This document shows, one piece after another, positions 19,274-28,455 of a DNA stretch of 64,000 nt (position 1 is the stretch's first letter; every line of letters starts with the position of its first letter). Made by a program: the position numbers and the translations under genes. The notes under the pieces are model-generated. The model worked only from the letters and a program-made list of their open reading frames with translations. It did no database searches and was not told where the DNA came from. This stretch comes from Chryseobacterium elymi (GTDB lineage: Bacteria > Bacteroidota > Bacteroidia > Flavobacteriales > Weeksellaceae). The stretch covers positions 240,281 to 304,280 of the forward strand of contig NZ_QNUH01000005.1 of NCBI RefSeq assembly GCF_003385495.1, read 5' to 3'.

Positions 19274-20647
19274 ATGAAAGTGAAAAAAAATACCCTAAAA
19301 ACAATAATAAATGGTCTGATGATTTGCTATGGAGGAATTTTTTCTGCACAAAATCCCATTATTCAGACTGCCTATACAGCCGACCCTGCTCCGATGGTTT
19401 TCAATGACCGTTTATATGTTTACACCAGTCACGATGAAGATGATTCTACCTGGTTCACAATGAACGACTGGAAGCTGTTTTCCACCAATGATATGGTAAA
19501 CTGGACTGATCACGGCATCATATTATCTTACAAAGATTTCGATTGGGCAAAAAGAGATGCTTGGGCTGCACAATGTATCGAAAGAAATGGCAAGTTTTTT
19601 ATGTATGTGCCAATGATTTCCAAAACCAATAACAAAGGAGCAATTGGTGTTGCAGTTGCCGACAGTCCGTTCGGACCGTTTCACGATCCGTTAGGAAAAC
19701 CGCTGGTTCAGAGTGAATGGGGAGATATTGATCCTACGGTGTTCATTGATGATGACGGTCAGGCGCATCTCTATTGGGGAAATCCAAAGCTTAAATATGT
19801 AAAGCTTAATGAAAATATGATTTCCTATTCCGGCGATATTGTTGAGGTTCCGATGACTGAAGAATCGTTCGGCAAAAGAGAAGGAAATCCAGAAAGACCT
19901 ACCCAATACGAAGAAGGTCCGTGGCTATACAAACGTAAAGATTTATATTATCTGTTTTGGCCAGGAGGTCCGTTGCCAGAATTCATAGGATATTCGACCA
20001 GTAAAAACGCTCAAGGTCCGTGGAAATACGGCGGAATCATTATGCCAGCCGAAGGAAAATCGTTTACCAACCATCCCGGCGTGATTGATTTCAAAGAGAA
20101 AACCTATTTTTTCTATCACAATGGTGCTTTGCCAGGCGGTAGCGGTTTTACAAGATCCGTAAGTGTGGATGAACTTAATTTCAACAAAGACGGTTCTATT
20201 TCACCTTTCAAAATGACCAATGGTATTATGAAAGCTATTGCAACCGTTAATCCTTACGCATTCAATCAGGCTGAAATGATTTCCTGGTCGGAAAATGTAA
20301 AATCTTATCAAAATAAAGTTGCCGGAGTTTTCATCAAAGCAAAGAAAAATGGTGCTTACTCAAGCGTAAAAAATGTGGATTTTGGAAAAGAAGGTGCTCA
20401 ATCTTTTTCCGCAAGGGTAGGAACAACCCATAACGGCGATGTAACGATGGAAGTTCGATTAGATGGTTTGGCAGGACAAATCGTTGGAACAATAAAAGTT
20501 CCATTGACGGGAGGAGACGATCGTTTTGAGACCGTTAAAATCAATTTATCAAACAAAATTACAGGAATCCACAATCTGTATTTTGTATTTAAGGGAAAAG
20601 CAGAAAAAGACATTATGTTTTTCGATTACTGGATGTTTTCAAAATAA
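19274..20647 (+). CDS. GH43 enzyme with C-terminal CBM6-like domain (paralogue 2)
   Basis: 457 residues; signal peptide ends at IFSAQ. The mature start NPIIQT matches the previous gene, as do the HDEDD and WTDHG segments and the CBM6 end [14 protein letters not shown]. Catalytic acids are intact: Asp37 (YTADPAP), Asp153 (DIDPTV) and Glu214 (EEGPW). Differences cluster in the substrate-facing loops: the first copy has WTDPENGAWAPQ where this has [10 protein letters not shown], and there is an extra loop of about ten residues before EEGPW. This suggests a different decoration as target. Six bases separate it from GH97. Confidence 0.92.
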   Translation: MKVKKNTLKTIINGLMICYGGIFSAQNPIIQTAYTADPAPMVFNDRLYVYTSHDEDDSTWFTMNDWKLFSTNDMVNWTDHGIILSYKDFDWAKRDAWAAQCIERNGKFFMYVPMISKTNNKGAIGVAVADSPFGPFHDPLGKPLVQSEWGDIDPTVFIDDDGQAHLYWGNPKLKYVKLNENMISYSGDIVEVPMTEESFGKREGNPERPTQYEEGPWLYKRKDLYYLFWPGGPLPEFIGYSTSKNAQGPWKYGGIIMPAEGKSFTNHPGVIDFKEKTYFFYHNGALPGGSGFTRSVSVDELNFNKDGSISPFKMTNGIMKAIATVNPYAFNQAEMISWSENVKSYQNKVAGVFIKAKKNGAYSSVKNVDFGKEGAQSFSARVGTTHNGDVTMEVRLDGLAGQIVGTIKVPLTGGDDRFETVKINLSNKITGIHNLYFVFKGKAEKDIMFFDYWMFSK

Positions 20648-20653
20648 ATCAGA

Positions 20654-22597
20654 ATGAAAAAATTTACACTCATATTTCTACCGTTAATAATTTTCTGCCT
20701 TTTATCAGAAGTTAAAGCACAAGTTGCTGAAATCTCAAGTCCCGATGGTAAGCTGAAGCTGAATATATTTTCAGAAGAAGGAAAAGCATTGTACTCTGTA
20801 AGTTTTCAAGGGAAATCAATGCTTGAAAAATCTCCGTTAGGTTTAATTACGAACGAATCGGATTTTTCTAAAAATTTAAAGTTCATCAACAGCAAAAAAG
20901 ATTTCGTTTCCAAAAAATACAGTAACGAGAAAATAAAAAAATCTGAAGTTGAATACAAAGCCAACACTTTGACGGTCAATTTTACCAATGCAGACCAGTT
21001 CAATATGGAGATTGAATTTCAGGTAAGTGATAACAATATCGCATTTCGATACGATATCCCTGCAATGAAAGACCGTTTTAGTTGTGTGGTTCTGTCGGAA
21101 GTAACAAGTTTTAAATTTCCATCGCAAACAACCACTTTTCTGTCGCCAATGATGAAGCCGATGACAGGTTTTGCACGAACAGCACCAAGCTACGAAAGTG
21201 GCTACAAAGCCGATGCAGAATTAGGAACAAAAGCCGAATATGGTTATGTTTTTCCGGGACTTTTTCATATCGGAAACGATGGCTGGATTTTGCTTTCGGA
21301 AACTGGTGTTAGCAGTTTGTATTGTGCTTCGCATCTTGAAACCACTTCAGATAAAAATCTGTACAAGGTTGCCTATCCGAATATGGTGGAAAACAACGGT
21401 TTCGGGAGTTCCGGCGCTTCGCTTTCTCTGCCGGGAAAAACACCGTGGAGAACCATCACAGTTGCAGAAAACCTAAAACCAATCGTGGAAACTACCATTC
21501 CTTTTGATGTGGTAGAACCGCTTTATGAACCTTCACAAAAATATCAGTTCGGGAAATCTACCTGGAGCTGGATTCTATGGCAGGACAACAGTATGAATTA
21601 TGATGACCAAAGTCTGTTTATAGATTTGGCATCAAAACTAGGTTATGAATTCATTTTGATCGATGCGCTTTGGGATAAAAATATTGGAAAAGAGAGAATG
21701 AAAGAACTCATCCAATATGCAAAGTCCAAAAATGTTGATGTAATGCTCTGGTATAATTCAAACGGAACCGCTAATGACGCACCAATGGGACCGAGAAACA
21801 AAATGAGCAGTTCAATCGAACGAAAAAAAGAAATGAAATGGCTGAAAGAAGCCGGTGTAAAAGGTCTCAAAGTCGATTTTTTTGGAGGAGACAAACAGGA
21901 AACGATGCGTCTCTATGAAGATATTTTGTCGGATGCCAATGATTTTGGTCTGATGATTATTTTTCACGGAACCACTTTGCCAAGAGGTTGGGAAGTGATG
22001 TACCCAAATTTTGCCGGAAGCGAAGCCGTTTTAGCTTCAGAAATGCTTTATTTTTCGGAGGACGTTCGTAAGCAGGAAGCATTTTTTGCCACCTTACATC
22101 CGTTTATCAGAAATACAGTGGGAAGTATGGAATTTGGCGGAACTTTTCTCAATAAATATTTAACCAAATCCAATACAGAAAAAAACAGAAGATTAACGAC
22201 GGACGGATTTCAGTTAGCCACAGCCGTTCTTTTTCAGAATCCCATTCAGATGTTTGCGGTAATGCCCAATAACCTTACAGATGCGCCAAAATTCCAATTG
22301 GATTTTATGAAAGAAGTTCCCACACTTTGGGACGAGACGGTTTTCATCGATGGTTATCCTGGGAAATATTCGGTCATTGCGAGAAGACATCAGAACAAAT
22401 GGTATGTTGCAGGAGTGAATGCAGAAAAAACGGCTAAAAAACTTACACTTAATCTTCCAATGTTGGTTGGCAAAAATGTGGAACTGATTAATGATTATAA
22501 ATCTGGCATCACATTTACAAAACAGATTTCCATCAGTAAAAAAGGTATATACGAAATTGAAATTCAGCCGAATGGCGGATTTGTGTTGAAGAATTAA
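20654..22597 (+). CDS. GH97 glycosidase, retaining alpha-galactosidase-like
   Basis: 647 residues; signal peptide ends VKAQ. N-terminal beta-super-sandwich (SSPDGKLKLNIFSEEGKALYSV) precedes a TIM barrel. GH97 contains inverting alpha-glucosidases (SusB type, Glu residues) and retaining alpha-galactosidases that use Asp as nucleophile. Here GLKVDFFGG supplies Asp408, and Glu463 (in LASEM) lies 55 residues later, the nucleophile-to-acid spacing I recall for the characterised retaining enzyme BtGH97b. An alpha-galactosidase acting on galactose caps of complex xylan fits the galM/galK/galT genes in the window. Substrate is inference. Confidence 0.88.
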   Translation: MKKFTLIFLPLIIFCLLSEVKAQVAEISSPDGKLKLNIFSEEGKALYSVSFQGKSMLEKSPLGLITNESDFSKNLKFINSKKDFVSKKYSNEKIKKSEVEYKANTLTVNFTNADQFNMEIEFQVSDNNIAFRYDIPAMKDRFSCVVLSEVTSFKFPSQTTTFLSPMMKPMTGFARTAPSYESGYKADAELGTKAEYGYVFPGLFHIGNDGWILLSETGVSSLYCASHLETTSDKNLYKVAYPNMVENNGFGSSGASLSLPGKTPWRTITVAENLKPIVETTIPFDVVEPLYEPSQKYQFGKSTWSWILWQDNSMNYDDQSLFIDLASKLGYEFILIDALWDKNIGKERMKELIQYAKSKNVDVMLWYNSNGTANDAPMGPRNKMSSSIERKKEMKWLKEAGVKGLKVDFFGGDKQETMRLYEDILSDANDFGLMIIFHGTTLPRGWEVMYPNFAGSEAVLASEMLYFSEDVRKQEAFFATLHPFIRNTVGSMEFGGTFLNKYLTKSNTEKNRRLTTDGFQLATAVLFQNPIQMFAVMPNNLTDAPKFQLDFMKEVPTLWDETVFIDGYPGKYSVIARRHQNKWYVAGVNAEKTAKKLTLNLPMLVGKNVELINDYKSGITFTKQISISKKGIYEIEIQPNGGFVLKN

Positions 22598-22611
22598 TGC
22601 AGGAATAATTT

Positions 22612-22696
22612 GGACAGCTTTATCCGTCTTCCACTCCCGCTTTTTTGCTTGTCGTTCCTCCTCACAAAAAGAGCTCCGTTCAAGCCGGGCTGCGAG
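22612..22696. repeat. Dispersed structured repeat, family R3, copy A
   Basis: Conserved left end (CAGCTTTATCCGTCTTCC) and right end (GAGCTCCGTTCAAGCCGGGC, then TGCG) flank a variable centre of about 30 bases. Outer ends can pair (CAGC with GCTG). Other copies are at 35295-35380, 50499-50602 and 56915-57036. This copy is followed by an R4 and an R1 repeat in the same gap. Confidence 0.8.
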
Positions 22697-22712
22697 AGAT
22701 TTGACACAATAA

Positions 22713-22756
22713 GACCCGAAGGGTTCAATATGAATAGCCATAGGTGCAACCTGTGG
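22713..22756 (+). repeat. Dispersed repeat, family R4, copy 2
   Basis: Hairpin GACCC-gaa-GGGTTC followed by CCATAGGT-gca-ACCTGTGG. The second stem differs from the 57095 copy at one paired site, yet pairing is kept through a G-T pair. Confidence 0.8.
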
Positions 22757-22773
22757 AAAACAATAATCAAAAT

Positions 22774-22806
22774 AAACCTTGTAGGTTTTTAAAACCTATA
22801 AGGTTT
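22774..22806. repeat. 33-bp palindromic hairpin, family R1, copy 2
   Basis: Same as the 7621 copy except for one base in the left arm (CCTTGTAGG), which still pairs as G-T in RNA. It ends 25 bases before the GH115 start. Confidence 0.85.
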
Positions 22807-22831
22807 CTATCCAATCAAAATAATAAAAATT

Positions 22832-25360
22832 ATGAAAAGATTACCGATACTATTTCTCGTTGTACTATTGTTTGGTGCCTGTTATAATGTACAGGCAACC
22901 GAACGCTTTATTACCACAGAAAAAAGCAACGATGTCATTCTTCTGAAAGACAAATCAGTCAGGATTTCAATATTTACAAACGATAATATTGATGACGGAA
23001 TATTAAGAGCCGTAAAAAACCTGCAGTCCGATTTTCAGAAAGTCACTGGTGAAAAGCCGAATATTCTGAATCAGATTTCCGGAATGAATTCTCCTTTAAT
23101 TATCATCGGAACCGTCGGAACAAAATCTGTAGTCGATGATTTGATTAAACAAAAAAAAATCGATGGGAAAGCATTAACAGGGAAAACAGAAAAATACATC
23201 ATCCAGAATATCAGCAATCCGTTTCCCGGAGTTTCCGAAGCCATTGTGATTGCAGGAAGCGACAAAAGAGGAACCATTTACGGAATTTATGAAGTTTCTC
23301 AGCAGATTGGAGTTTCCCCTTGGTATTTTTGGGCAGATGTTCCGGTAGAAAAGAAAGAAAATTTATATTTCAAAAAAGGAATGTATACTGATGGAGAACC
23401 TGCTGTAGAATACCGCGGAATTTTCCTGAATGATGAAGAACCTTCTCTTGGCGGTTGGGCAAGAGCCACTTTTGGTGGCATCAATTCTAAATTTTATGAA
23501 AAGGTTTTTGAACTGATCCTTCGCTTGAAAGGGAACTACCTGTGGCCTGCCATGTGGGGAAAAGCATTTTACGACGATGATGCTTTGAGCGGACCATTAG
23601 CCAACGAAATGGGTATCATAATGGGAACTTCTCACCACGAACCAATGGCGCAGGCTCAAACCGACTGGCACAGATATATCAAAAGAAATAACCTGCCGAA
23701 TATCTGGGATTATTCTAAAAACTCCAAAATATTACAGGAATTCTGGAAAGCCGGACTTGTGAGAAGCAAAAACTGGGAAAAATTGGTCACAGTCGGAATG
23801 CGTGGCGACGGCGATGAAGCAATGGGAGAGGGAACCAATATTTCTTTACTCGAAAATATCGTAAAAGATCAACGCAAAATCATACAGAATGTTACAGGTA
23901 AAAATTCGAATAAAACGCCTCAGGTTTGGGCTTTGTATAAAGAAGTTCAGGATTATTATGATAAAGGGATGAGAGTTCCTGATGATGTGATTCTGCTGTT
24001 TTGTGACGACAACTGGGGCAACGTGAGAAAGCTTCCGGATCTTTCAAAACCTTTACATAAAGGCGGTTACGGAATGTATTACCATTTCGATTATGTAGGC
24101 GGACCAAGAAATTCCAAATGGATTAATATCAGTCCGATACAAAGAGTTTGGGAGCAGATGAATCTTTCGTACGAACACAAAGTTGATAAAGTTTGGGTCG
24201 TAAATGTGGGCGATTTAAAACCAATGGAATTCCCAATCAGTTTCTTCCTCGAAATGGCTTGGAATCCAAAACAATTCAATTCTAAAAATCTTTTAGAATA
24301 CACTGAAAAATGGTCTGCACAGCAGTTTGGAGAAAAACATTCAAAGGAAATTGCCAGAATGATTAATCTTTACGCCAAATATAACCGCAGAGTAACTCCG
24401 GAAACTTTGGATAGTAAAACATTCAGCCTTGAAAATTACAATGAATTTGAAACAGTTTTGAATGACTACAGAGCTTTGGCGGTTGACGCATTGCGTTTGA
24501 AAGAGCAGATTCCGGCAGAATATCAGGATGCGTATTATCAGTTGGTTCTTTACCCTATCGATGCGTGCAGCAACTTATATGAAATGTACTACGCCGTGGC
24601 TAAAAATAAAGAACTGGCTGCCAAAAAAGATATTCAAGCGAATTTCTATGCTGATAAAGTGAAAGAGTGTTTTGAAAGAAACGCTTATTTAGATAATAAA
24701 TATAATAATGAAATTGCCGGCGGAAAATGGACGCATATGATGGATCAGATGAAAATAGGATACAAAGCCTGGTTTGACGGAAAAGTAAATGTAATGCCTG
24801 AAGTAACTTATGTTTCCGAGGCAGAAGTACCGAAAGAGAAGGTGTTTGCAGAAAAAAATGGCTATGTTTCTATCGAAGCGGAAAATTTTGTGAGAATGAA
24901 TAATTCAGACAGGATTCATTGGGAAGTCATTCCTGATTTTGGGAAAACTAAATCCGGCGTCACGACTTTTCCGCAAAATGCCTATCCGAAAGCTGGTGAA
25001 AACATCTATCTGGAATATGATATTAATTTCGAATCCAAAGGAGAATTTGAAGTTCAGCTTCTTTTAGCTCCGACTTTAAATTACAATCACAATAAAGGAT
25101 TACGATACGAAATTTCTTTTGATGGTGGAACTTCGCAAGTCATCAATTTCAATGGTCATTACAAAGGCGAATTGGGAAGATGGCAGTCAGAGCACATCAT
25201 TAAATCAATTACAAAACATCAGATTTCGCAACCTGGGAAACATACATTGAGATTCAGGGTGCTGGAGCCGGGAATTGTTTTAGAGAAAATACTTATTGAT
25301 ACAGGAAGCCTTAAACCAAGCTACCTGGGAGCTCCTCAAAGTGATTATTCAGGAAAATAA
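22832..25360 (+). CDS. GH115 xylan alpha-1,2-(4-O-methyl)-glucuronidase
   Basis: 842 residues, the usual GH115 length. It removes (methyl)glucuronic acid from internal or terminal xylose units of xylan. N-terminal alpha/beta domain with AGSDKRGTIYGIYEVSQQIGVSPWYFWADVP, then the barrel with RGIFLNDEEPSLGGWARA, LKGNYLWPAMWGKAFYDDD and MGTSHHEPMAQAQ, all GH115 signatures. A C-terminal beta-sandwich starts near residue 680 (YVSIEAENFVRM). The signal could be cleaved after VQA or lipidated at Cys17 (FGAC), so periplasmic versus membrane-anchored is open. Released glucuronate feeds the uxaC-kdgA block. Confidence 0.96.
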   Translation: MKRLPILFLVVLLFGACYNVQATERFITTEKSNDVILLKDKSVRISIFTNDNIDDGILRAVKNLQSDFQKVTGEKPNILNQISGMNSPLIIIGTVGTKSVVDDLIKQKKIDGKALTGKTEKYIIQNISNPFPGVSEAIVIAGSDKRGTIYGIYEVSQQIGVSPWYFWADVPVEKKENLYFKKGMYTDGEPAVEYRGIFLNDEEPSLGGWARATFGGINSKFYEKVFELILRLKGNYLWPAMWGKAFYDDDALSGPLANEMGIIMGTSHHEPMAQAQTDWHRYIKRNNLPNIWDYSKNSKILQEFWKAGLVRSKNWEKLVTVGMRGDGDEAMGEGTNISLLENIVKDQRKIIQNVTGKNSNKTPQVWALYKEVQDYYDKGMRVPDDVILLFCDDNWGNVRKLPDLSKPLHKGGYGMYYHFDYVGGPRNSKWINISPIQRVWEQMNLSYEHKVDKVWVVNVGDLKPMEFPISFFLEMAWNPKQFNSKNLLEYTEKWSAQQFGEKHSKEIARMINLYAKYNRRVTPETLDSKTFSLENYNEFETVLNDYRALAVDALRLKEQIPAEYQDAYYQLVLYPIDACSNLYEMYYAVAKNKELAAKKDIQANFYADKVKECFERNAYLDNKYNNEIAGGKWTHMMDQMKIGYKAWFDGKVNVMPEVTYVSEAEVPKEKVFAEKNGYVSIEAENFVRMNNSDRIHWEVIPDFGKTKSGVTTFPQNAYPKAGENIYLEYDINFESKGEFEVQLLLAPTLNYNHNKGLRYEISFDGGTSQVINFNGHYKGELGRWQSEHIIKSITKHQISQPGKHTLRFRVLEPGIVLEKILIDTGSLKPSYLGAPQSDYSGK

Positions 25361-25503
25361 ATGAAGAGGGTATTGTTGAAAATTGATGATGGTGAATTTT
25401 ATGAAGGGATAATTTTCAGAGAGAAGCTGAAATAACTGCTTAACGATTATCATAAATCTAGTTCATTATACACTTTTAACATCACAATTAACAACTTATT
25501 ACT

Positions 25504-28248
25504 ATGAAAAAAATCTTCAAATTTATACTTGTAATGATTACAGGTATTGCAATTTCAGTACAGCTGAATGCACAAAATATTCAGGCAAAAGTAAAAATTG
25601 ATAAGAATATTACTTATCAGAACATTACAGGATTCGGAGGTTTCGTCTGCAGTCCCCAGTTTGCTTACAATCACATGACTACCGCAGAAATTCAGAAACT
25701 CTGGGGAACCGGTGCTACAGATGCAGGTTACAATATGCTGAGGCTGTATATTCCGGAAGACAGTTCGAACTGGCCACAAGTGTTGGCCACTGCACAGTTA
25801 GCAAAATCAATGGGATTGATTGTATTTGCAAGTCCTTGGACAATGCCTGCAGCATGGAAAACCAATAATCACGTTAACGCAGTATACACAGATACGAACG
25901 GAGTACAGCAGATTGGTTATTTGAAACCTGCAAATTACCAGGATTATGCTCTTCATCTCAACAATTTCGTGACTTATCTGGCTGCCAATGGAGTTACACT
26001 CGATTATATTTCTATACAGAATGAACCTGATGAAATGGCACAGTATCAGGGATGTATCTGGACACCAACGCAGATTGCTACTTTCGTTAAAGATTATGGA
26101 CATTTGATCAACTGTAACGTTATTGCTCCGGAAAGTGTCGGTTTTACGGATAATTTCGCAAATGCTTTTTTAAGTCCTGCAGTAATGGCTAATTTTGAAG
26201 TGTATGGAGCTCATCAGTATGGCTCTACGCAGTCGGTATACAAGCAATTTCAAAATCATAATAAACAAATCTGGCAAACAGAATATCTCATCAACTGGAA
26301 TTCCAATACCAATGTGCCTGCAAGAGACTTTAATTGGTCGATTGACGGTTTCACTTTTGCAAGAAGCGTAAATAATGCTATGCTTGGTAATATCAATGCA
26401 TGGGTTCACTACGCATCAAAAAGATACTACGGAATGATGGGTGATGGTACAAATGGCACTGTGGCGGGTGAGATGACAAAAAGAGGATATATTTTATCCC
26501 AATATGCTAAAAATACCATAGGCAAAACAAGAATTGATGCAAAATGGGAAACCTCAGGCGGAACTTTAGAAGGTTCTTCTTATATTTCGCTGGACGGCAG
26601 CCAGATTACCCTTGTTGTTATCAATTCTTCTTCCAACACATATGATCTTAAAGTTGATCTTCCATTCTTTACGACTTCAGGAGTACAGACCACCACGTCA
26701 CAATCCTTGAATATGGCGTCATCATCCTTCTCTTTCAGTACGGCAAGTTTCCGTCCGACGGTTCAGGTGAGCCCTTCCAGTGTAATGACTTTTGCTTTTA
26801 ATAAAAGTGGCGACAGACCGGTATCATTAATGACAGGCGGCGATGTTCATTATAATAAAATTGAAGCTCAAATCTCGACTAATTCGGCATTTGGTACTGA
26901 TTACCAGTTGAGCGGAAAAACGGTTACCTTCTATAACTCCACTCCATTGATAAGTTCATATACAGATGCTGGCAGCGGATATTTAAATCTTGACGACCGT
27001 TACAACAAGTTAATTTTTAATGTATTAAATTATACAACAAGCAACTTGCCGACTTCATCCAATACCACATTATATTACGTTGATGCCAACGGAACGGTAA
27101 GAAACCATAATTATGGCAGTGTAGCATTTCCTGCTCCGGGTTCCGGAAGCTTTAATCTGGTATTTGATATTTCCAGAACAGTTCTTCCGTATGGCTGCAA
27201 AGGAATCATAGGGCTTCGAAGCGGAAACTACAGTTCAATTCTTACCCTGACGTTGGGTGATGTTTATTTCAATGTAGGAAACGAAAGAGCATCTAAGTTT
27301 GAAGCAGCATACGCATCGACTGATAGTAATCTTATGGATGCCTTAGAAAATGAATATTATACTTCATTAGATTTTAGAAATGTGACTGGAATTAATTCAA
27401 CATCAAGCTGGATCAGTGCCTCTCAAAACATAAACAGTTTATTCTATGTTAATAGTTCTGTAAGCAATACCAACACAAACGTGGTGTCAGGAAATCTCTG
27501 CAATACACTTACTCTTTCAGACCAGGGCAAGGACTTTCAGGTTCCGTTTAATTTCACAGCAAATTCCGCAACATATACAAGAACTTTCAACGGGTACGGA
27601 ATCGTTCTTTTACCTTTTCAGTCAGCTATTCCTTCGGGAGTTACGGCGTATATGATACAGCCGGGCTCAGGAAGTGTGGAATGCACACCTATTTCCAATG
27701 GAGTGATTCCTGCCAATGTTCCTGTATTGATCAACGCTACAGGAAGCAAAACATTCACGGGATCAGGCGCTGTATCTACACCAAAAGCAATTACGGTCAA
27801 CCAGATAAATGGTGTTTATCAGTCTATAAAAGTAGCTGCGGGAGGATATGTACTGAAAACAGAAAACGGAGTGACAGGTTTTTATAAAGTAACGGCGGGT
27901 AATGAGCCCGTAATCAGTTCTTTCCAGGGATATCTTACTGAAAACAATACCTATACGAATAATTTTCTTCCATTGAGCTTTGCTACACTTAAAGTACATA
28001 ATGTAACAGAAATGAAAGATGATATTGTCTTGTATCCAAATCCGGCTAAAAATGAAATTTTTGTTGATTGGAAGCTTTCTGACGCAGTATATTCAATTAG
28101 TGATGCAAAAGGAAGTACAGTTTCTTATAACACAAAACTGGCCAGTGGCAAAAACAGAATTGATATCTCAAAGCTTCCTTCAGGAGTATATTTTATTGAA
28201 ATTTCCGGTTCAGGAAAAAACATCAAAAATAAGTTTATAAAACAATAA
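25504..28248 (+). CDS. GH30 endo-xylanase-like enzyme with large unassigned middle region and T9SS sorting domain
   Basis: 914 residues. Signal peptide ends LNAQ. GH30 catalytic domain from about 30 to 430, with FGGFVCSPQ, acid/base Glu174 (SIQNEPDE) and nucleophile Glu260 (IWQTEYL), similar to glucuronoxylan endo-xylanases. Residues about 435-650 form an uncharacterised beta-rich segment. Residues about 690-830 contain a repeat-like Bacteroidota module (GVIPANVPVLI ... GYVLKTENGVTGFYKV). The last 75 residues are a type A T9SS signal (YPNPAKNEIFVDW ... SGVYFIEISG). It is therefore exported to the cell surface or released. It stands alone between intergenic gaps, with a strong terminator behind it. 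Confidence 0.92.
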   Translation: MKKIFKFILVMITGIAISVQLNAQNIQAKVKIDKNITYQNITGFGGFVCSPQFAYNHMTTAEIQKLWGTGATDAGYNMLRLYIPEDSSNWPQVLATAQLAKSMGLIVFASPWTMPAAWKTNNHVNAVYTDTNGVQQIGYLKPANYQDYALHLNNFVTYLAANGVTLDYISIQNEPDEMAQYQGCIWTPTQIATFVKDYGHLINCNVIAPESVGFTDNFANAFLSPAVMANFEVYGAHQYGSTQSVYKQFQNHNKQIWQTEYLINWNSNTNVPARDFNWSIDGFTFARSVNNAMLGNINAWVHYASKRYYGMMGDGTNGTVAGEMTKRGYILSQYAKNTIGKTRIDAKWETSGGTLEGSSYISLDGSQITLVVINSSSNTYDLKVDLPFFTTSGVQTTTSQSLNMASSSFSFSTASFRPTVQVSPSSVMTFAFNKSGDRPVSLMTGGDVHYNKIEAQISTNSAFGTDYQLSGKTVTFYNSTPLISSYTDAGSGYLNLDDRYNKLIFNVLNYTTSNLPTSSNTTLYYVDANGTVRNHNYGSVAFPAPGSGSFNLVFDISRTVLPYGCKGIIGLRSGNYSSILTLTLGDVYFNVGNERASKFEAAYASTDSNLMDALENEYYTSLDFRNVTGINSTSSWISASQNINSLFYVNSSVSNTNTNVVSGNLCNTLTLSDQGKDFQVPFNFTANSATYTRTFNGYGIVLLPFQSAIPSGVTAYMIQPGSGSVECTPISNGVIPANVPVLINATGSKTFTGSGAVSTPKAITVNQINGVYQSIKVAAGGYVLKTENGVTGFYKVTAGNEPVISSFQGYLTENNTYTNNFLPLSFATLKVHNVTEMKDDIVLYPNPAKNEIFVDWKLSDAVYSISDAKGSTVSYNTKLASGKNRIDISKLPSGVYFIEISGSGKNIKNKFIKQ

Positions 28249-28284
28249 TCTTGATCAAGCCTAAGTACAATATGCTTTTTAATA

Positions 28285-28320
28285 AAGTTACCGGTTCATT
28301 TCCGGTGACTTTTTTTCTTT
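28285..28320 (+). terminator. Intrinsic terminator after the GH30 gene
   Basis: Stem GTTACCGG/CCGGTGAC (one wobble pair), 7-base loop, followed by a run of eight T residues. It is the clearest factor-independent terminator in the window and separates GH30 from the GH3 promoter just downstream. Confidence 0.85.
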
Positions 28321-28333
28321 ATAGTTTATAATT

Positions 28334-28352
28334 AAGTGTAATATATACATTT
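28334..28352 (+). promoter_or_regulatory. Predicted AraR operator upstream of GH3
   Basis: AAGTGTA-ATATA-TACATTT, matching the araB and araR sites base for base outside the spacer, with further shared bases (ATT) on the right. It sits 36 bases upstream of the -7 element, where a bound repressor would cover the -33 region. Confidence 0.65.
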
Positions 28353-28369
28353 ATTATGAAATAGAATCT

Positions 28370-28377
28370 TATATTTG
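28370..28377 (+). promoter_or_regulatory. GH3 promoter -7 element (TATATTTG)
   Basis: Perfect fit to the Bacteroidota TAnnTTTG element, about 79 bases before the GH3 ATG. The block from the operator through this element is nearly the same in the araB promoter. No clear -33 TTG is visible, because the operator arm occupies that position. Confidence 0.65.
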
Positions 28378-28455
28378 TATTTGTTGCATTGTAAAGCAAT
28401 ATTCAGTGATAATATTTTATGTGTTTCAATAAAAAAACTGCTTTAAATCAATCAT

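Noticed and set aside
22214..22741. A 175-residue minus-strand open frame at the GH97 3' end
   Set aside because: It is antisense to GH97 and its N-terminal part translates an R3 repeat; the frame has no family resemblance.
25464..25482. Possible AraR site before the GH30 gene (TACACTT)
   Set aside because: Only one arm matches; the other arm agrees at about two of seven positions and there is no TAnnTTTG at the expected distance.
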